From Avena insularis (lineage: Eukaryota > Streptophyta > Magnoliopsida > Poales > Poaceae): a DNA stretch of 64,000 nucleotides. Made by a program: the position numbers and the translations under genes. Under the pieces are notes generated by a model. That model had not been told where the DNA came from, did not search any database, and was given only the letters and a program-made list of their open reading frames with translations. Shown here in pieces: positions 1 through 14,047 of the stretch. The DNA lies in NCBI GenBank assembly GCA_023614405.1, contig JAJUPC010000221.1:372001-436000 (forward strand), written 5' to 3'. How positions within the stretch are numbered: the first letter of the stretch is position 1; every line of letters starts with the position of its first letter.

Positions 1-1084
1 GTGGATACATATGTGGTTTGTGAAAAGAACACACATGCAATGACTCTAGTGCTGGTTTTAGCATAAGAACACACATGTAATGACTCTAGTGGGTCCATAT
101 GTGGTTTGTGAAAAGGACACACTGCAATGACTCTAGTGGATCCATATGTGGTTTGTGGAAAAGAACACACATGAAATGACCACTGGTTTATCCATATGTG
201 GTTTGCGGAAAGAACACTCATGCAATGACACTGGTTGATCCATGTGTGGTTTGTGGAAACAACACACATGCAATGACTCTAGTGCTGGTTTTAGTATAAG
301 AACACACATGCAATGTCTCTAGTGCTGGTTTTAGTATAAGAACACACATGCAATGACACTGGTTGATCCATATGTGGTTTATGGAAAGAACACACATGCA
401 ATGACTCAGGGGGATCCATGTGTGGTTTCTGGAAAGAACACACATGCAATGACCACTGGTCGATCCATGTGTGTTTTGTGGAAAGAACACACATGCAATG
501 ACACTGGTGGATCCATATGTGGTTTGTGAAAAGAACACACATGCAATGACTCTAGTGCTAGTTTTAGTATAAGAACACACATGCAATGACTCTAGTGGGT
601 CCATATGTGGTTTGTGAAAAGAACACACATGCAATGACTCTAGTGGATCCATATGTGGTTTGTGGAAAAGAACACACATGCAATGACTCTAGTGCTGGTT
701 TTAGTATAAGAACACACATGCAATGACTCTAGTGTTGGTTTTAGTATAAGAACACACATGCAATGACTCTAGTGGGTCCATATGTGGTTTGTGAAAAGAA
801 CACACATGCAATGACTCTAGTGGATCCATATGTGGTTTATGGAAAAGAACACATATGCAATGACCACTGGTTGACCCATAAGTGGTTTGTGGAAAGAACA
901 CACATGCAGTGAGCACTGGTTGATCCATGTGTGGTTTGTGGACAGAACACACATGCAATGACTAAGGGGGATCCATGTGTTGTTTGTGGAAAGAACACAC
1001 ATGCAATGACTCAGGGGGACCCATGTGTGGTTTGTGGAAAGAACACACATGCAATGACCACTAGTGGATCCATGTGTGGTTTGG
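1..1084. repeat. Left-edge satellite segment
   Basis: A and B units with no gene. Positions 1 to about 480 match 3720-4199 and 8130-8609, sharing rare variants: CACATGTAATG, GGTTTATCC, TTTGCGGAAAG, GGAAACAACAC and AATGTCTCTAG. They therefore belong to the same HOR segment as the 4.41 kb repeat that follows. Positions 480-1084 are ordinary A/B units with two GGGGGA-type junctions. Confidence 0.85.
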
Positions 1085-4000
1085 GGAAAGAACACACATG
1101 CAATGACTCTAGTGCTGTTTTTAGTATAACAACACACATGCAATGACTCTAGTGCTGGTTTTAGTATAGGAACACACATGCAATGACTCTAGTGTTGGTT
1201 TTAGTATAATAACACACATGCAATGACTCTAGTGGGTCCATATTTGGTTTGTGAAAAGAACAAACATGCAATGACTCTAGTGGATCCATATGTCGTTTGT
1301 CGAAAAGAACACACATGCAATGACCACTTGTTGATCCATATGTGGTTTGTGGAAAGAACACACATGCAATGACGACTGGTCGATCCATATGTGGTTTTTG
1401 AAAAGAACGCACATGCAATGAATCTAATGCTGGTTTTAGTATAAGAACACAGATGCAATGACTCTAGTGTTTGTTTTAGTATGAGAACACACATGCAATG
1501 ACTCTAGTGGGTCCATAAATGGTTTGTGAAAAGAACACACATGCAATGACTCTAGTGGATACATATGTGGTTTGTGGAAAAGAACACACGTGCAATGACC
1601 ACTGGTTGATCCATAAGTGGTTTGTGGAAAGAACACACATGAAGTGAACACTGGTTGATCCATGTGTGGTTTGTGGAAAGAACACACATGCAATGACTCA
1701 GGGGGATCCATGTGTGGTTTGTGGAAAGAACACACATGCAATGACCACTGGTCGATCCATGTGTGTTTTGTGGAAAGAACACACATGCCATGACACTGGT
1801 GGATCCATATGTGGTTTGTGAAAAGAACACACATGCAATGACTCTAGTGCTAGTTTTAGTATAAGAACACACATGAAATGACTCTAGTGGGTCCATATGT
1901 TGTTTGTGAAGAGAACACACATGCAATGACTCTAGTGGATCCATATGTGGTTTGTGGAAAAGAACACACATGCAATGACCACTGGTTGCTCCATATGTGG
2001 TTTGTGGAAAGAACACACATGCAATGACACTGGTTGATCAATGTGTCGTTTGTGGAAAGAACACACAAGCAATGACTCTAGTGCTGGTTTTAGTATAAGA
2101 ACACACATGCAATGACTCTAGTGCTAGTTTTAGTATAAGAACACACATGCAATGACACTATCCATATGTGGTTTGTGGAAAGAACACACATGCAATGACT
2201 CAGGGGGATCCATGTGTGGTTTGTGGAAAGAACACACATGTAATGACCACTGGTCGATCCATGTGCGGTTTGTGGAAAGAACACACATGCCATGACACTG
2301 GTGGATCCATATGTGGTTTGAGAAAAGAACACACATGCAATGACTCTAGTGTTGGTTTAGTATAAGAACACACATGCAATGACTCTAGTGGGTCCATATG
2401 TGGTTTCTGAAAAGAACACAATGCAATGACTCTAGTGGATCCATATGTGGTTTGTGGAAAAGAACACACATGCAATGACCACTGGGTGATCCATAAGTGG
2501 TTTGTGGAAAGAAGACACATGCAATGACACTGGTGGATCCAAATGTCGTTCATGACAGGAACACACATGCAATGACTCTAGTGGAGACATATGTGGTTTG
2601 AGGGAAGAACACACATGCAATGAACTCTAGTGAATACATATGTGGTTTGTGGAAAAGAACACACATACAATGACCACTGGTTGATCCATAAGTGGTTTGT
2701 GGAAAGAACACACATGCAGTGAACACTAGTTGAACCATGTGTGGTTTGTGGAAAGAACACACATGCAATGACTCAGGGGGATCCGTGTGTGGTTTGTGGA
2801 AAGAACACACATGCAATGACCACTGGTCGATCCATGTGTGTTTTGTGGAAAGAACACACATGCAATGACCCTGGTGGATACATATGTGGTTTGTGAAAAT
2901 AACACACATGCAATGACTCTAGTGCTGGTTTTAGTATAAGAACACACATGCAATGACTCTAGTGCTAGTTTTAGTATAAGAACACACATGCAATGACACT
3001 GGTTGATCCATATGTGGTTTGTGGAAAGAACACACATGCAATGACTCAGGCGGATCCATGTGTGGTTTGTGGAAAGAACACACATGTAATGACCACTGGT
3101 CGATCCATGTGCGGTTTGTGGAAAGAACACACATGCCATGACACTGGTGGATCCATATGTGGTTTGAGAAAAGAACACACATGCAATGACTCTAGTGTTG
3201 GTTTAGTATAAGAACACACATGCAATGACTCTAGTGGGTCCATATGTGGTTTCTGAAAAGAACACAATGCAATGACTCTAGTGGATCCATATGTGGTTTG
3301 TGGAAAAGAACACACATGCAATGACCACTGGGTGATCCATAAGTGGTTTGTGGAAAGAAGACACATGCAATGACACTGGTGGATCCAAATGTCGTTCATG
3401 ACAGGAACACACATGCAATGACTCTAGTGGAGACATATGTGGTTTGAGGGAAGAACACACATGCAATGAACTCTAGTGGATACATATGTGGTTTGTGGAA
3501 AAGAACACACATACAATGACCACTAGTTGATCCATAAGTGGTTTGTGGAAAGAACACACATGCAGTGAACACTAGTTGAACCATGTGTGGTTTGTGGAAA
3601 GAACACACATGCAATGACTCAGGGGGATCCGTGTGTGGTTTGTGGAAAGAACACACATGCAATGACCACTGGTCGATCCATGTGTGTTTTGTGGAAAGAA
3701 CACACATGCAATGACCCTGGTGGATACATATGTGGTTTGTGAAAATAACACACATGCAATGACTCTAGTGCTGGTTTTAGTATAAGAACACACATGTAAT
3801 GACTCTAGTGGGTCCATATGTGGTTTGTGAAAAGGACACAATGCAATGACTCTAGTGGATCCATATGTGGTTTGTGGAAAAGAACACACATGAAATGACC
3901 ACTGGTTTATCCATATGTGGTTTGCGGAAAGAACACACATACAATGACACTGGTTGATCCATGTGTGGTTTGTGGAAACAACACACATGCAATGACTCTA

Positions 4001-4440
4001 GTGCTGGTTTTAGTATAAGAACACACATGCAATGTCTCTAGTGCTGGTTTTAGTATAAGAACACACATGCAATGACACTGGTTGATCCATATGTGGTTTG
4101 TTGAAAGAACACACATGCAATGACTCAGGGGATCCATGTGTGGTTTCTGGAAAGAACACACATGCAATGACCACTGGTTGATCCATGTGTGTTTGTGGAA
4201 AGAACACACATGCAGTGAACACTAGTTGAACCATGTGTGGTTTGTGGAAAGAACACACATGCAATGACTCAGGGGGATCCATGTGTGGTTTGTGGAAAGA
4301 ACACACATGCAATGACCACTGGTCGATCCATATGTGTTTCGTGGAAAGAACACACATGCAATGACCCTGGTGGATCCATATGTGGTTTGTGAAAAGAACA
4401 CACATGCAATGACTCTAGTGCTGGTTTTAGTATAAGAACA
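1085..4440. repeat. HOR segment, copy 1 (repeats at +4.41 kb)
   Basis: This roughly 3.35 kb stretch of A and B units is repeated almost unit for unit at 5503-8850. Shared private variants include TAGTATAACAAC and TAGTATAGGAAC near 1130-1170, AGAACGCACATG near 1405, the CATGACAGGAAC tags at 2551 and 3397, and the CTAGTTGAACC units. The offset is 4416-4418 bp on the left half and 4410 bp on the right half, because copy 2 carries small deletions near 7190-7310. The right boundary is gradual and falls near 4400-4500. No gene. Confidence 0.85.
2090..3780. repeat. Nested tandem pair, about 846 bp each
   Basis: Two adjacent copies of an approximately 846 bp block, roughly 2090-2935 and 2936-3780. 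The tag variant sits at 2551 and 3397 (846 bp apart). TTGGTTTAGTATAAG (one T short), TTTCTGAAAAGAACACAATG and AAGAAGACACATG recur in the same order in both. The same pair is found in the downstream 4.41 kb copy with tags at 6967 and 7807 (840 bp), so the tandem pair existed before the larger duplication. Confidence 0.85.
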
Positions 4441-5502
4441 CACATGCAATGACTCTAGTGGGTCCATATGTGGTTTGTGAAAAGAACACACATGCAATGA
4501 CTCTAGTGGATCCATATGTGGTTTGTGGAAAGAACACACATGCAATGACTCAGGGGATCCATGTGTGGTTTGTGGAAAGAACACACATGCAATGACCACT
4601 GGTTGATCCATATGTGGTTTGTGGAAAGAACACACATGCAATGACTCAGGGGATCCATGTGTGGTTTGTGGAAGAACACACATGCAATGACCATTGGTTC
4701 ATCCATGTGTGTTTTGTGGAAAGAACAGACATGCAATGACACTGGTGGATCCATACGTGGTTTGTGAAAAGAACATACATGCAATGACTCTAGTGCTGGA
4801 TTTAGTATAAGAACACACATGCAATGACTCTAGTGGGTCCATATGTGGTTGTGAAAAGAACACACATGCGATGACTCTAGTGGATCCATATGTGGTTTCT
4901 GGAAAAGAACACACATCTAATGACCACTGGTTGAACCATATGTGGTATGTGGAAAGAACACACATGCAATGACACTGGTTGATGAATGTGTGGTTTGTGG
5001 AAAGAACACACGTGTAATGACTCTAGTGCTGGTTTTAGTATAAAAACACACATGCAATGATTATAGTGCTGGTTTTAGTATAAGAACACACATGAAATGA
5101 CACTGGTTGATCCATATGTGGTTTGTGGAAAGAACACACATGCAATGACTCAGGAGATCCATGTGTGGTTTGTGGAAAGAACACACATGCAATGACACTG
5201 GTCGATCCATATGTGGTTTGTGGAAAGAACACACATGCAATGACTCAGGGGGATCTATGTGTGTTTTGTAAAAAGAACACACATGCAATGACTCTAGTGC
5301 TGGTTTTAGTATAAGAACACACATGCTATGACTCTAGTGGGTCCATATGTGGTTTGTGAAAAGAACACACATGCAATAACTCTAGTGGATCCATATGTGG
5401 TTTGTGGAAAATAACACACATGCAATGCCACTGGTGGATCCATGTGTGGTTTGTGGAAAGAACACACATGTAATTACACTGGTTGATCCATGTGTGGTTT
5501 GT
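4441..5502. repeat. Spacer satellite between the two 4.41-kb copies
   Basis: A and B units, including several short junctions (CAGGGGATCC near 4550 and 4640). From about 5040 onward it holds a module that reappears with near-identical unit order at 11785-12262. The module is marked by CTCAGGAGATCC, TTTTGTAAAAAGAAC, CACATGCTATGAC, GGAAAATAACAC with AATGCCACTGG, and CATGTAATTACAC. No gene. Confidence 0.82.
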
Positions 5503-8500
5503 GGAAAGAACACACATGCAATGACTCTAGTGCTGTTTTTAGTATAACAACACACATGCAATGACTCTAGTGCTGGTTTTAGTATAGGAACACACATGCA
5601 ATGACTCTAGTGTTGGTTTTAGTATAATAACACACATGCAATGACTCTAGTGGGTCCATATGTGGTTTCTGAATAGAACACACATCCAATGACTCTAGTG
5701 GATCCATATGTCGTTTGTCGAAAAGAACACACATGCAATGACCACTTGTTGATCCATATGTGGTTTGTGGAAAGAACACACATGCAATGACGACTGGTCG
5801 ATCCATATGTGGTTTTTGAAAAGAACGCACATGCAATGAATCTAATGCTGGTTTTAGTATAAGAACACAGATGCAATGACTCTAGTGTTTGTTTTAGTAT
5901 GAGAACACACATGCAATGACTCTAGTGGGTCCATAAATGGTTTGTGAAAAGAACACACATGCAATGACTCTAGTGGATACATATGTGGTTTGTGGAAAGA
6001 ACACACATGCAATGACACTGGTTGATCCATAAGTGGTTTGTGGAAAGAACACACATGAAGTGAACACTGGTTGATCCATGTGTGGTTTGTGGAAAGAACA
6101 CACATGCAATGACTCAGGGGGATCCATGTGTGGTTTGTGGAAAGAACACACATGCAATGACCACTGGTCGATCCATGTGTGTTTTGTGGAAAGAACACAC
6201 ATGCCATGACACTGGTGGATCCATATGTGGTTTGTGAAAAGAACACACATGCAATGACTCTAGTGCTAGTTTTAGTATAAGAACACACATGCAATGACTC
6301 TAGTGGGTCCATATGTTGTTTGTGAAGAGAACACACATGCAATGACTCTAGTGGATCCATATGTGGTTTGTGGAAAAGAACACACATGCAATGACCACTG
6401 GTTGCTCCATATGTGGTTTGTGGAAAGAACACACATGCAATGACACTGGTTGATCCATGTGTGGTTTGTGGAAAGAACACACATGCAATGACTCTAGTGC
6501 TGGTTTTAGTATAAGAACACACATGCAATGACTCTAGTGCTAGTTTTAGTATAAGAACACACATGCAATGACACTATCCATATGTGGTTTGTGGAAAGAA
6601 CACACATGCAATGACTCAGGGGGATCCATGTGTGGTTTGTGGAAAGAACACACATGTAATGACCACTGGTCGATCCATGTGTGTTTTGTGGAAAGAACAC
6701 ACATGCCATGACACTGGTGGATCCATATGTGGTTTGAGAAAAGAACACACATGCAATGACTCTAGTGTTGGTTTAGTATAAGAACACACATGCAATGACT
6801 CTAGTGGGTCCATATGTGGTTTCTGAAAAGAACACAATGCAATGACTCTAGTGGATCCATATGTGGTTTGTGGAAAAGAACACACATGCAATGACCACTG
6901 GGTGATCCATAAGTGGTTTGTGGAAAGAAGACACATGCAATGACACTGGTGGATCCAAATGTCGTTCATGACAGGAACACACATGCAATGACTCTAGTGG
7001 AGACATATGTGGTTTGAGGGAAGAACACACATGCAATGAACTCTAGTGAATACATATGTGGTTTGTGGAAAAGAACACACATACAATGACCACTGGTTGA
7101 TCCATAAGTGGTTTGTGGAAAGAACACACATGCAGTGAACACTAGTTGAACCATGTGTGGTTTGTGGAAAGAACACACATGCAATGACTCAGGGGATCCA
7201 TGTGGTTTGTGGAAAGAACACACATGCAATGACCACTGTCGATCCATGTGTGTTTGTGGAAAGAACACACATGCAATGACCCTGGTGGATACATATGTGG
7301 TTTGTGAAAGAACACACATGCAATGACTCTAGTGCTGGTTTTAGTATAAGAACACACATGCAATGACTCTAGTGCTAGTTTTAGTATAAGAACACACATG
7401 CAATGACACTGGTTGATCCATATGTGGTTTGTGGAAAGAACACACATGCAATGACTCAGGCGGATCCATGTGTGGTTTGTGGAAAGAACACACATGTAAT
7501 GACCACTGGTCGATCCATGTGCGGTTTGTGGAAAGAACACACATGCCATGACACTGGTGGATCCATATGTGGTTTGAGAAAAGAACACACATGCAATGAC
7601 TCTAGTGTTGGTTTAGTATAAGAACACACATGCAATGACTCTAGTGGGTCCATATGTGGTTTCTGAAAAGAACACAATGCAATGACTCTAGTGGATCCAT
7701 ATGTGGTTTGTGGAAAAGAACACACATGCAATGACCACTGGGTGATCCATAAGTGGTTTGTGGAAAGAAGACACATGCAATGACACTGGTGGATCCAAAT
7801 GTCGTTCATGACAGGAACACACATGCAATGACTCTAGTGGAGACATATGTGGTTTGAGGGAAGAACACACATGCAATGAACTCTAGTGGATACATATGTG
7901 GTTTGTGGAAAAGAACACACATACAATGACCACTAGTTGATCCATAAGTGGTTTGTGGAAAGAACACACATGCAGTGAACACTAGTTGAACCATGTGTGG
8001 TTTGTGGAAAGAACACACATGCAATGACTCAGGGGGATCCGTGTGTGGTTTGTGGAAAGAACACACATGCAATGACCACTGGTCGATCCATGTGTGTTTT
8101 GTGGAAAGAACACACATGCAATGACCCTGGTGGATACATATGTGGTTTGTGAAAATAACACACATGCAATGACTCTAGTGCTGGTTTTAGTATAAGAACA
8201 CACATGTAATGACTCTAGTGGGTCCATATGTGGTTTGTGAAAAGGACACAATGCAATGACTCTAGTGGATCCATATGTGGTTTGTGGAAAAGAACACACA
8301 TGAAATGACCACTGGTTTATCCATATGTGGTTTGCGGAAAGAACACACATACAATGACACTGGTTGATCCATGTGTGGTTTGTGGAAACAACACACATGC
8401 AATGACTCTAGTGCTGGTTTTAGTATAAGAACACACATGCAATGTCTCTAGTGCTGGTTTTAGTATAAGAACACACATGCAATGACACTGGTTGATCCAT

Positions 8501-8850
8501 ATGTGGTTTGTTGAAAGAACACACATGCAATGACTCAGGGGATCCATGTGTGGTTTCTGGAAAGAACACACATGCAATGACCACTGGTTGATCCATGTGT
8601 GTTTGTGGAAAGAACACACATGCAGTGAACACTAGTTGAACCATGTGTGGTTTGTGGAAAGAACACACACGCAATGACTCAGGGGGATCCATGTGTGGTT
8701 TGTGGAAAGAACACACATGCAATGACCACTGGTCGATCCATGTGTGTTTTGTGGAAAGAACACACATACAATGACCCTGGTGGATACATATGTGGTTTGT
8801 GAAAAGAACACACATGCGATGACTCTAGTGCTGCTTTTAGTATAAGAACA
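5503..8850. repeat. HOR segment, copy 2 of the 4.41-kb repeat
   Basis: Second copy of 1085-4440. The nested 840 bp tandem pair is present (tags at 6967 and 7807). Differences from copy 1 are scattered substitutions plus a cluster of one- to two-base losses at about 7190-7310. The right end diverges near 8800-8850, where CATGCGATGAC and GCTGCTTTTAG replace the copy 1 bases. No gene. Confidence 0.85.
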
Positions 8851-11162
8851 CACATGCAATGACTCTAGTGGGTCCATATGTGGTTTGTGAAAAGAACACA
8901 ATGCAATGACTCTAGTGGATCCATATGTGGTTTGTGGAAAAGAACACACATGAAATGACCACTGGTTTATCCATATGTGGTTTGTGGAAAGAACACACAT
9001 GCAATGACACTGGTTGATCCATGTGTGGTTTGTGGAAAGAACACACATGCAATGACTCGAGTGCTGGTTTTAGTATAAGAACACACATTGAATGTCTCTA
9101 GTGCTGGTTTTAGTATAATAACACACATGCAATGACTCTAGTGGGTCCATATGTGGTTTGTGAAAAGAACAAACATGCAATGACTCTAGTGGATCCATAT
9201 GTCGTTTGTGGAAAAGAACAGACATGCAATGACCACTTGTTGATCCATATGTGGTTTGTGGAAAGAACACACATGCAATGACGACTGGTCGATCCATATG
9301 TGGTTTTTGAAAAGAACACACATGCAATGACTCTAGTGCTGGTTTTAGAATAAGAACACACATGCAATGACTCTAGTGTTTGTTTTAGTACGAGAACACA
9401 CATGCAATGACTCTAGTGGGTCCATATGTGGTTTGTGAAAATAACACACATGGAATGACTCTAGTGGATACATATGTTGTTTGTGGAAAATAACACACAT
9501 GCAATGACCACTGGTTGATCCATAAGTGGTTTGTGGAAAGAACACACATGAAGTGAACACTGGTTGATCCATGTGTGGTTTGTGGAAAGAATACACATGC
9601 AATGACTCAGGGGGATCCATGTGTGGTTTGTGGAAAGAACACACATGCAATGACAACTGGTCGATCCATGTGTGTTTTGTGGAAAGAACACACATGCCAT
9701 GAAACTCGTGGATCCATATGTGGTTTGTGAAAAGAACACACATGCAATGACTCTAGTGTTGGTTTTAGTATAAGAACACACCTGCAATGACTCTAGTTGG
9801 TCTATATGTGGTTTGTGAAAAGAACACACATGCAATGACTCTAGTGGATCCATATGTGGTTTGTGGAAAAGAACACACATGCAATGCCCACTTGTTGATC
9901 CATAAGTCGTTTGTGGAAAGAAGACAAATGCAATGACACTGGTGGATCCAAATGTTGTTCATGACAGGAACACACATGCAATGGCTCTAGTGGAGACATA
10001 TGTGGTTTGTGGAAAGAACACACATGCAATGAACTCTAGTGGATACATATGTGGTTTGTGGAAAAGAACACACATGCAATGACCACTCATTGATCCATAA
10101 TTGGTTTGTGGAAAGAACACACATGCAGTGAACACTAGTTGAACCATGTGTGGTTTGTGGAAAGAACACACACGCAATGACTCAGGGGGATCCATGTGTG
10201 GTTTGTGGAAAGAATACACATGCAATGACCACTGGTCGATCCATGTGTGTTTTGTGGAAAGAACACACATGCAATGACCCTGGTGGATACATATGTGGTT
10301 TGTGAAAAGAACCCACATGCAATGACTCTAGTGCTGCTTTTAGTATAAGAACACACATGCAATGACTCTAGTGGGTCCATATGTGGTTTGTGAAAATAAC
10401 ACAATGCAATGACTCTAGTGGATCCATATGTGGTTTGTGGAAAAGAACACACATGAAATGACCACTGGTTTATCCATATGTGGTTTGTGGAAAGAACACA
10501 CATGCAATGACACTGGTTGATCCATGTGTGGTTTGTGGAAAGAACACACATGCAATGACTCTAGTGCTGGTTTTAGTATAAGAACACACATGCAATGTCT
10601 CTAGTGCTGGTTTTAGTATAAGAACACACATGCAATGACACTGGTTGATCCATATGTGGTTTGTGGAAAGAACACACATGCAATGACTCAGGGGGATCCA
10701 TGTGTGGTTTCTGGAAAGAACACACATGCAATGACCACTGGTTGATCCATGTGTGTTTTGTGGAAAGAACACACATGAAATGACACTGGTGGATCGATAT
10801 GTGGTTTGTGAAAAGAACACACATGCAATGACTCTAGTGCTGGTTTTAGTCTAAGAATACACATGCAATAACTCTAGTGGGTCCATATGTAGTTTGTGAA
10901 AAGAACACACATGCAATGACTCTAGTGGATCCATAGGTGGTTTGTCGAAAAGAACAGACATGCAATGACCAGTGGTTGATCCATATGTGGTTTGTGGAAA
11001 GAACACACATGCAATGACACTGGTTGATCCATGTGTGGTTTGTGGAAAGAACACACATGCAATGACTCTAGTGCTGGTTTTAGTATAAGAACACACATGC
11101 AATGACTCTAGTGCTGGTTTTAGTATAAGAACACACATGCAATCACACTGGTTGATCCATAT
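8851..11162. repeat. Mosaic satellite segment
   Basis: Pieces of the left HORs in new order. About 9070-9880 resembles 1160-2000 (offset near 7909). About 10123-10563 resembles 8620-9060 (offset 1503). About 10560-10824 resembles 280-542. One tag unit lies at 9960. No gene or non-satellite DNA. Confidence 0.78.
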
Positions 11163-11784
11163 GTGGTTTGTGGAAAGAACACACATGCAATGACTCATGG
11201 GGATCCATGTGTGGTTTGTGCAAAGAACACACATGCAATGACACTAGTTGATCCATATGTGGTTTGTGGAAAGAACACACATGTAATGACTAAGGGGGAT
11301 CCATGTGTGGTTAGTGGAGAGAACACACAAGCAATGACCACTGGTCGATCCATATGTGGTTTGTGGAAAGAACACACATGCAATGACTCAGGGGGATCCA
11401 TGTGTGGTTTGTGGGAAGAACACACATGCAATGACCATTGGTTCATCCATGTGTGATTTGTGGAAAGAACACACATGCAATCACACTGGTGGATCCATTA
11501 TTGGTTTGTGAAAACAACACACATGCAATGACTCTAGTGCTGGTTTTAGTATAAGAACACACATGCAATGACTCTAGTGGGTCCATATGTGGTTCGTGAA
11601 AAGAACACACATGCGATGAATCTAGTGGATCCATATTTGGTTTGTGGAAAAGAACAGACATGCAATGACCACTGGTTGATCCATATGTGGTTTGTGGAAA
11701 GAACACACATGCAATGACACTGGTTGATCCATCGGTGGTTTGTGGAAAGAAAACACATGGAATGAGTCTAATACTAGTTTCAGT

Positions 11785-12262
11785 TTAAGAACACACATGC
11801 AATGAATCTAGTGCTGGTTTTAGTATAAGAACACACATGAAATGACACTGGTTGATCCATATGTGGTTTGTGGAAAGAACACACATGCAATGACTCAGGA
11901 GATCCATGTGTGGTTTGTGGAAAGAACACACATGCAATGACACTGGTCGATCCATATGTGGTTTGTGGAAAGAACACACATGCAATGACTCAGGGGGATC
12001 TATGTGTGTTTTGTAAAAAGAACACACATGCAATGACTCTAGTGCTGGTTTTAGTATAAGAACACACATGCTATGACTCTAGTGGGTCCATATGTGGTTT
12101 GTGAAAAGAACACACATGCAATAACTCTAGTGGATCCATATGTGGTTTGTGGAAAATAACACACATGCAATGCCACTGGTGGATCCATGTGTGGTTTGTG
12201 GAAAGAACACACATGTAATTACACTGGTTGATCCATGTGTGGTTTGTGGAAAGAACACACAT
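11785..12262. repeat. Recurrent module shared with 5040-5517
   Basis: This matches 5040-5517 at an offset of 6745 bp, with the same ordered variants: CTCAGGAGATCC, TTTTGTAAAAAGAAC, CATGCTATGAC, AATAACTCTAG, AATGCCACTGG and CATGTAATTACAC. Shorter or altered versions lie near 22085-22470, 23460-23925, 24110-24570, 26570-26880 and 27115-27310. It is a block of about ten units that has been moved or copied within the array. Confidence 0.85.
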
Positions 12263-13535
12263 GCAATGACTCTAGTTCTGGTTTTAGTATAAGAACACAC
12301 AGGCAATGACACTTGTTGATCCAAATGTGGTTTGTGGAAAAACACACATGCAATGACTTAGGGGGATCCATGTGTGGTTTGTGGAAAGAACACACATGCA
12401 ATGACCACTGGTTGATCCATAAGTGGTTTGTGGAAAGAAGACACATGCAATGACACTGGTGGATCCAAATATGGTTCATGACAGGAACACACATGCAATG
12501 ATTCTAGTGGATACATATGTGGTTTGTGGAAAGAACACACATGCAATGAACTCTAGTGGATACATATGTGGTTTGTGGAAAAGAACACGCATGCAAGGAC
12601 CACTGGTTGATCCATAAGTGGTTTGTGGAAAGAACACACATGCAGTGAACACTAGTTGAACCATGTGTGGGTTCTGGAAAGAACACACATGCAATGACTC
12701 AGGGGGATCCATTTGTGGTTTATGGAAAGAACACACATGCAATGACCACTGGTCGATCCATGTGTGGTTTGTGGAAAGAACACACATGCAATCACACTGG
12801 TGGATCCATATGTGGTTTGTGAAAAGAACACACATGCAATGACTCTAGTGCTGGTTTTAGTATAAGAACATACATGCAATGACTCTAGTGGGTCCATATG
12901 TGGTTGTTGAAAAGAACACACATGCAATGACTCTAGTGGATCCATATGTGGTTTATGGAAAAGAACACACATGCAATGCCACTAGTGGATCCATGTGTGG
13001 TTTCTGGAAAGAACACACATGCAATGACACTGGTTGATCTGTGTGTGGTTTGTGGAAAGAATACACATGCAATGACTCTAGTGGGTCGATATGTGGTTTG
13101 TGAAAAGAACACACATGCAATGACTCTAGTGGATCCATATTTGGTTTGTGGAAAGAACACACATGCAATGACACTGGTTGATCCATCGGTGGTTTGTGGA
13201 AAGAAAACACATGGAATGAGTCTAATACTGGTTTCAGTTTAAGAACACACATGCAATGACTCTAGTGCTCGTTTTAGTATAAGAACACATATGCAATGTC
13301 TCTAGTGCTGGTTTTAGTATAAGAACACACATGCAATGACACTGGTTGATCCATATGTGGTTTGTGGAAAGAACACACATGCAATGACTCAGGGGGATGC
13401 ATGTGTGGTTTCTGGAAAGAACACACATGCAATGACCACTAGTTGATCCATGTGTGTTTTGTGGAAAGAAAACACATGATGACACTGGTGGATAAATATG
13501 TGGTTTGTGAAAAGAACACACATGCAATGACTCTA

Positions 13536-13907
13536 GTGCTGGTTTTAGTATAAGAACACACATGCAATAACTCTAGTGGGTCCATACGTAGTTTGTGAAA
13601 AGAACACACATGCAATGACTCTAGTGGATCCATAGGTGGTTTGTCGAAAAGAACAGACATGCAATGACCACTGGTTGATCCATATGTGGTTTGTGGAAAG
13701 AACACACATGAAATGACTCTAGTGCTGGTTTTAGTATAAGAACACACATGCAATAACTCTAGTGGGTCCATACGTAGTTTGTGAAAAGAACACACATGCA
13801 ATGACTCTAGTGGATCCATAGGTGGTTTGTCGAAAAGAACAGACATGCAATGACCACTGGTTGATCCATATGTGGTTTGTGGAAAGAACACACATGCAAT
13901 GACACTG
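13536..13907. repeat. 186-bp internal tandem duplication
   Basis: The stretch beginning GTGCTGGTTTTAG at 13536, including the rare CAATAACTC and CCATACGTAG variants and CCATAGGTGG with GTCGAAAAG, is repeated starting at 13722. That is 186 bp later, or three A units and one B unit. The equivalent positions of HOR units 2-5 have it once, so this is a recent local duplication. Confidence 0.85.
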
Positions 13908-14047
13908 GTTGATCCATGTTTGGTGTGTGGAAAGAACACACATGCAATGACTCTAGTGCTGGTTTTAGTATAAGAACACACATGCAATGACTCTAGTGCT
14001 GGTTTTAGTATAAGAACACACATGCAATCACACTGGTTGATCCATAT

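Larger units (their letters stand above)
11163..14047. repeat. HOR unit 1 of the 11.2-23.5 kb array (full, 2.89 kb)
   Basis: The longest unit of this array. It starts at a CATATG-type A unit followed by GACTCATGGGGATCC. It contains GTTAGTGGAGAGAAC, GACCATTGGTTCATCC, the 5040-type module at 11785-12262, a tag unit at 12477 (with AAATATGGTTCATG), TTTCAGTTTAAG, and the marker CAGGGGGATGCATG at 13391 followed by AAAACACATGATGACAC. It also includes a private 186 bp duplication (13536-13907). Without that duplication its length is about 2.70 kb. Confidence 0.82.

Noticed and set aside
11163..11456. Plus-strand frames of 60-107 codons (VCGKNTHAMT repeats)
   Set aside because: Again simple translation of 48 bp units. 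They recur at each HOR copy with no sign of codon-level constraint.
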